From Falsirhodobacter sp. 20TX0035 (GTDB lineage Bacteria > Pseudomonadota > Alphaproteobacteria > Rhodobacterales > Rhodobacteraceae): a stretch of DNA of 64,000 nucleotides. Below, piece after piece: positions 63,947 through 64,000 of this stretch (position 1 is its first letter; every line of letters begins with the position of its first letter). The position numbers and the translations under genes are program-made. The DNA is taken from positions 39,367 through 103,366 of the forward strand of contig NZ_JAQMHV010000011.1 of NCBI RefSeq assembly GCF_028307215.1. Reading direction: 5' to 3'. The notes below the pieces were generated by a model. The model had not been told where the DNA came from. It made no database searches and saw only the letters and a program-made list of their open reading frames with translations.

Positions 63947-64000
63947 CCCCTTATCGGCGCCCAATATTGACCCCCCTGATGCGGTTTGCGCGGGGCCTGA
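63924..64000. mobile_element. Left end of an IS21-family-like insertion sequence
   Basis: The insertion begins TGTCAATCGGCGCGCAAAAC and goes on with TGACCCC. Two direct repeats of 22 bases, ATCGGCGCGCAAAACTGACC (63929 on) and ATCGGCGCCCAATATTGACC (63953 on), spaced 24 bases, are like the multiple terminal repeats of IS21 elements. The transposase genes lie outside the window. Confidence 0.7.

Larger units (their letters stand above)
51151..64000. mobile_element. Prophage, left part (cos/HK97-like), interrupted by an IS
   Basis: Modules in order: PrtN-like regulator, leftward early operon, repressor with operators, rightward early genes, replication region, candidate late regulator, cargo gene, HNH, terminase subunits, portal, protease. 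No integrase is visible here; ends are not defined. The left limit is set at the PrtN-family gene but the HEPN cassette may belong to it. Confidence 0.85.

Overview
This window looks like chromosome from a GC-rich alphaproteobacterium of the Rhodobacterales (Rhodobacteraceae/Paracoccaceae). Support comes from the high GC, the gene run fabI / pdxH / double cold-shock protein / DUF192 / tRNA-Pro, the order trpE-trpG-trpD-trpC-moaC-moeA, and phage genes of the kind seen in Rhodobacter-like genomes. No 16S gene is present, so genus is not assigned.

Region by region. (1) 1-4.7 kb is the end of a type III secretion locus: the 3' part of an SctU-family export gene (with its autocleavage motif changed), an L,D-transpeptidase, and a ~1150-residue HrpK/HrpF/NolX-like translocon candidate carrying three ~133-residue repeats. 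(2) 4.7-9.1 kb, minus strand, is a Ku-LigD non-homologous end-joining operon followed by an FMN-dependent 2-hydroxyacid oxidase. (3) 9.2-19.2 kb is core metabolism: carB, a CPBP-family membrane protein, ppk2, aspS, a CysZ/EI24-like membrane protein with a nitroreductase, and small envelope proteins including an M48 lipoprotein peptidase. (4) 19.2-23.6 kb is an ABC importer operon (ATPase, solute-binding protein, fused permease) with a histidine phosphatase inside it. (5) 23.6-31.3 kb is a tightly overlapped biosynthetic operon: PpiD-like foldase, trpE, trpG, trpD, trpC, moaC, moeA. (6) 31.3-36.3 kb carries an aminotransferase, gpt, a LysE exporter, fabI, pdxH, a double cold-shock protein and a DUF192 protein, ending at tRNA-Pro(UGG).

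(7) From the 3' end of tRNA-Pro (36.4-38.9 kb) there is a decayed mobile island: an integrase broken by frameshifts that also lost a catalytic Arg, a secreted-nuclease gene and an IS3-type transposase remnant. (8) 39-48.5 kb is mixed host DNA: DUF982 protein, PACE exporter, BetT-like transporter, TatA, a two-component system, a frameshifted phosphatase, an ICMT-like methyltransferase, two glycosyltransferases and a PRC-barrel protein. (9) 48.8-51.0 kb is a visibly AT-richer two-gene cassette: a ParB/DndB-like DGMQR-motif protein overlapping a protein with a C-terminal HEPN RNxxxH motif. I regard this as the best candidate for an undescribed defence or toxin system.

(10) 51.1-64.0 kb is the left part of a cos/HK97-type prophage. 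A leftward early operon (membrane microproteins, a GapR-like DUF2312 protein, a methyltransferase-like protein, a PrtN-family regulator) and a rightward one (Cro-like, CII-like, replication genes) flank a short HTH repressor. Four near-identical 13-bp operators sit in two pairs, each pair with exactly 34 bp between copies. An iteron cluster plus a DnaA box forms a candidate origin. A catalase-like cargo gene and a strong terminator precede the HNH, terminase, portal and protease genes. The S49 protease gene is interrupted at base 63924 by the left end of an IS21-family-like element, so the prophage is probably defective.
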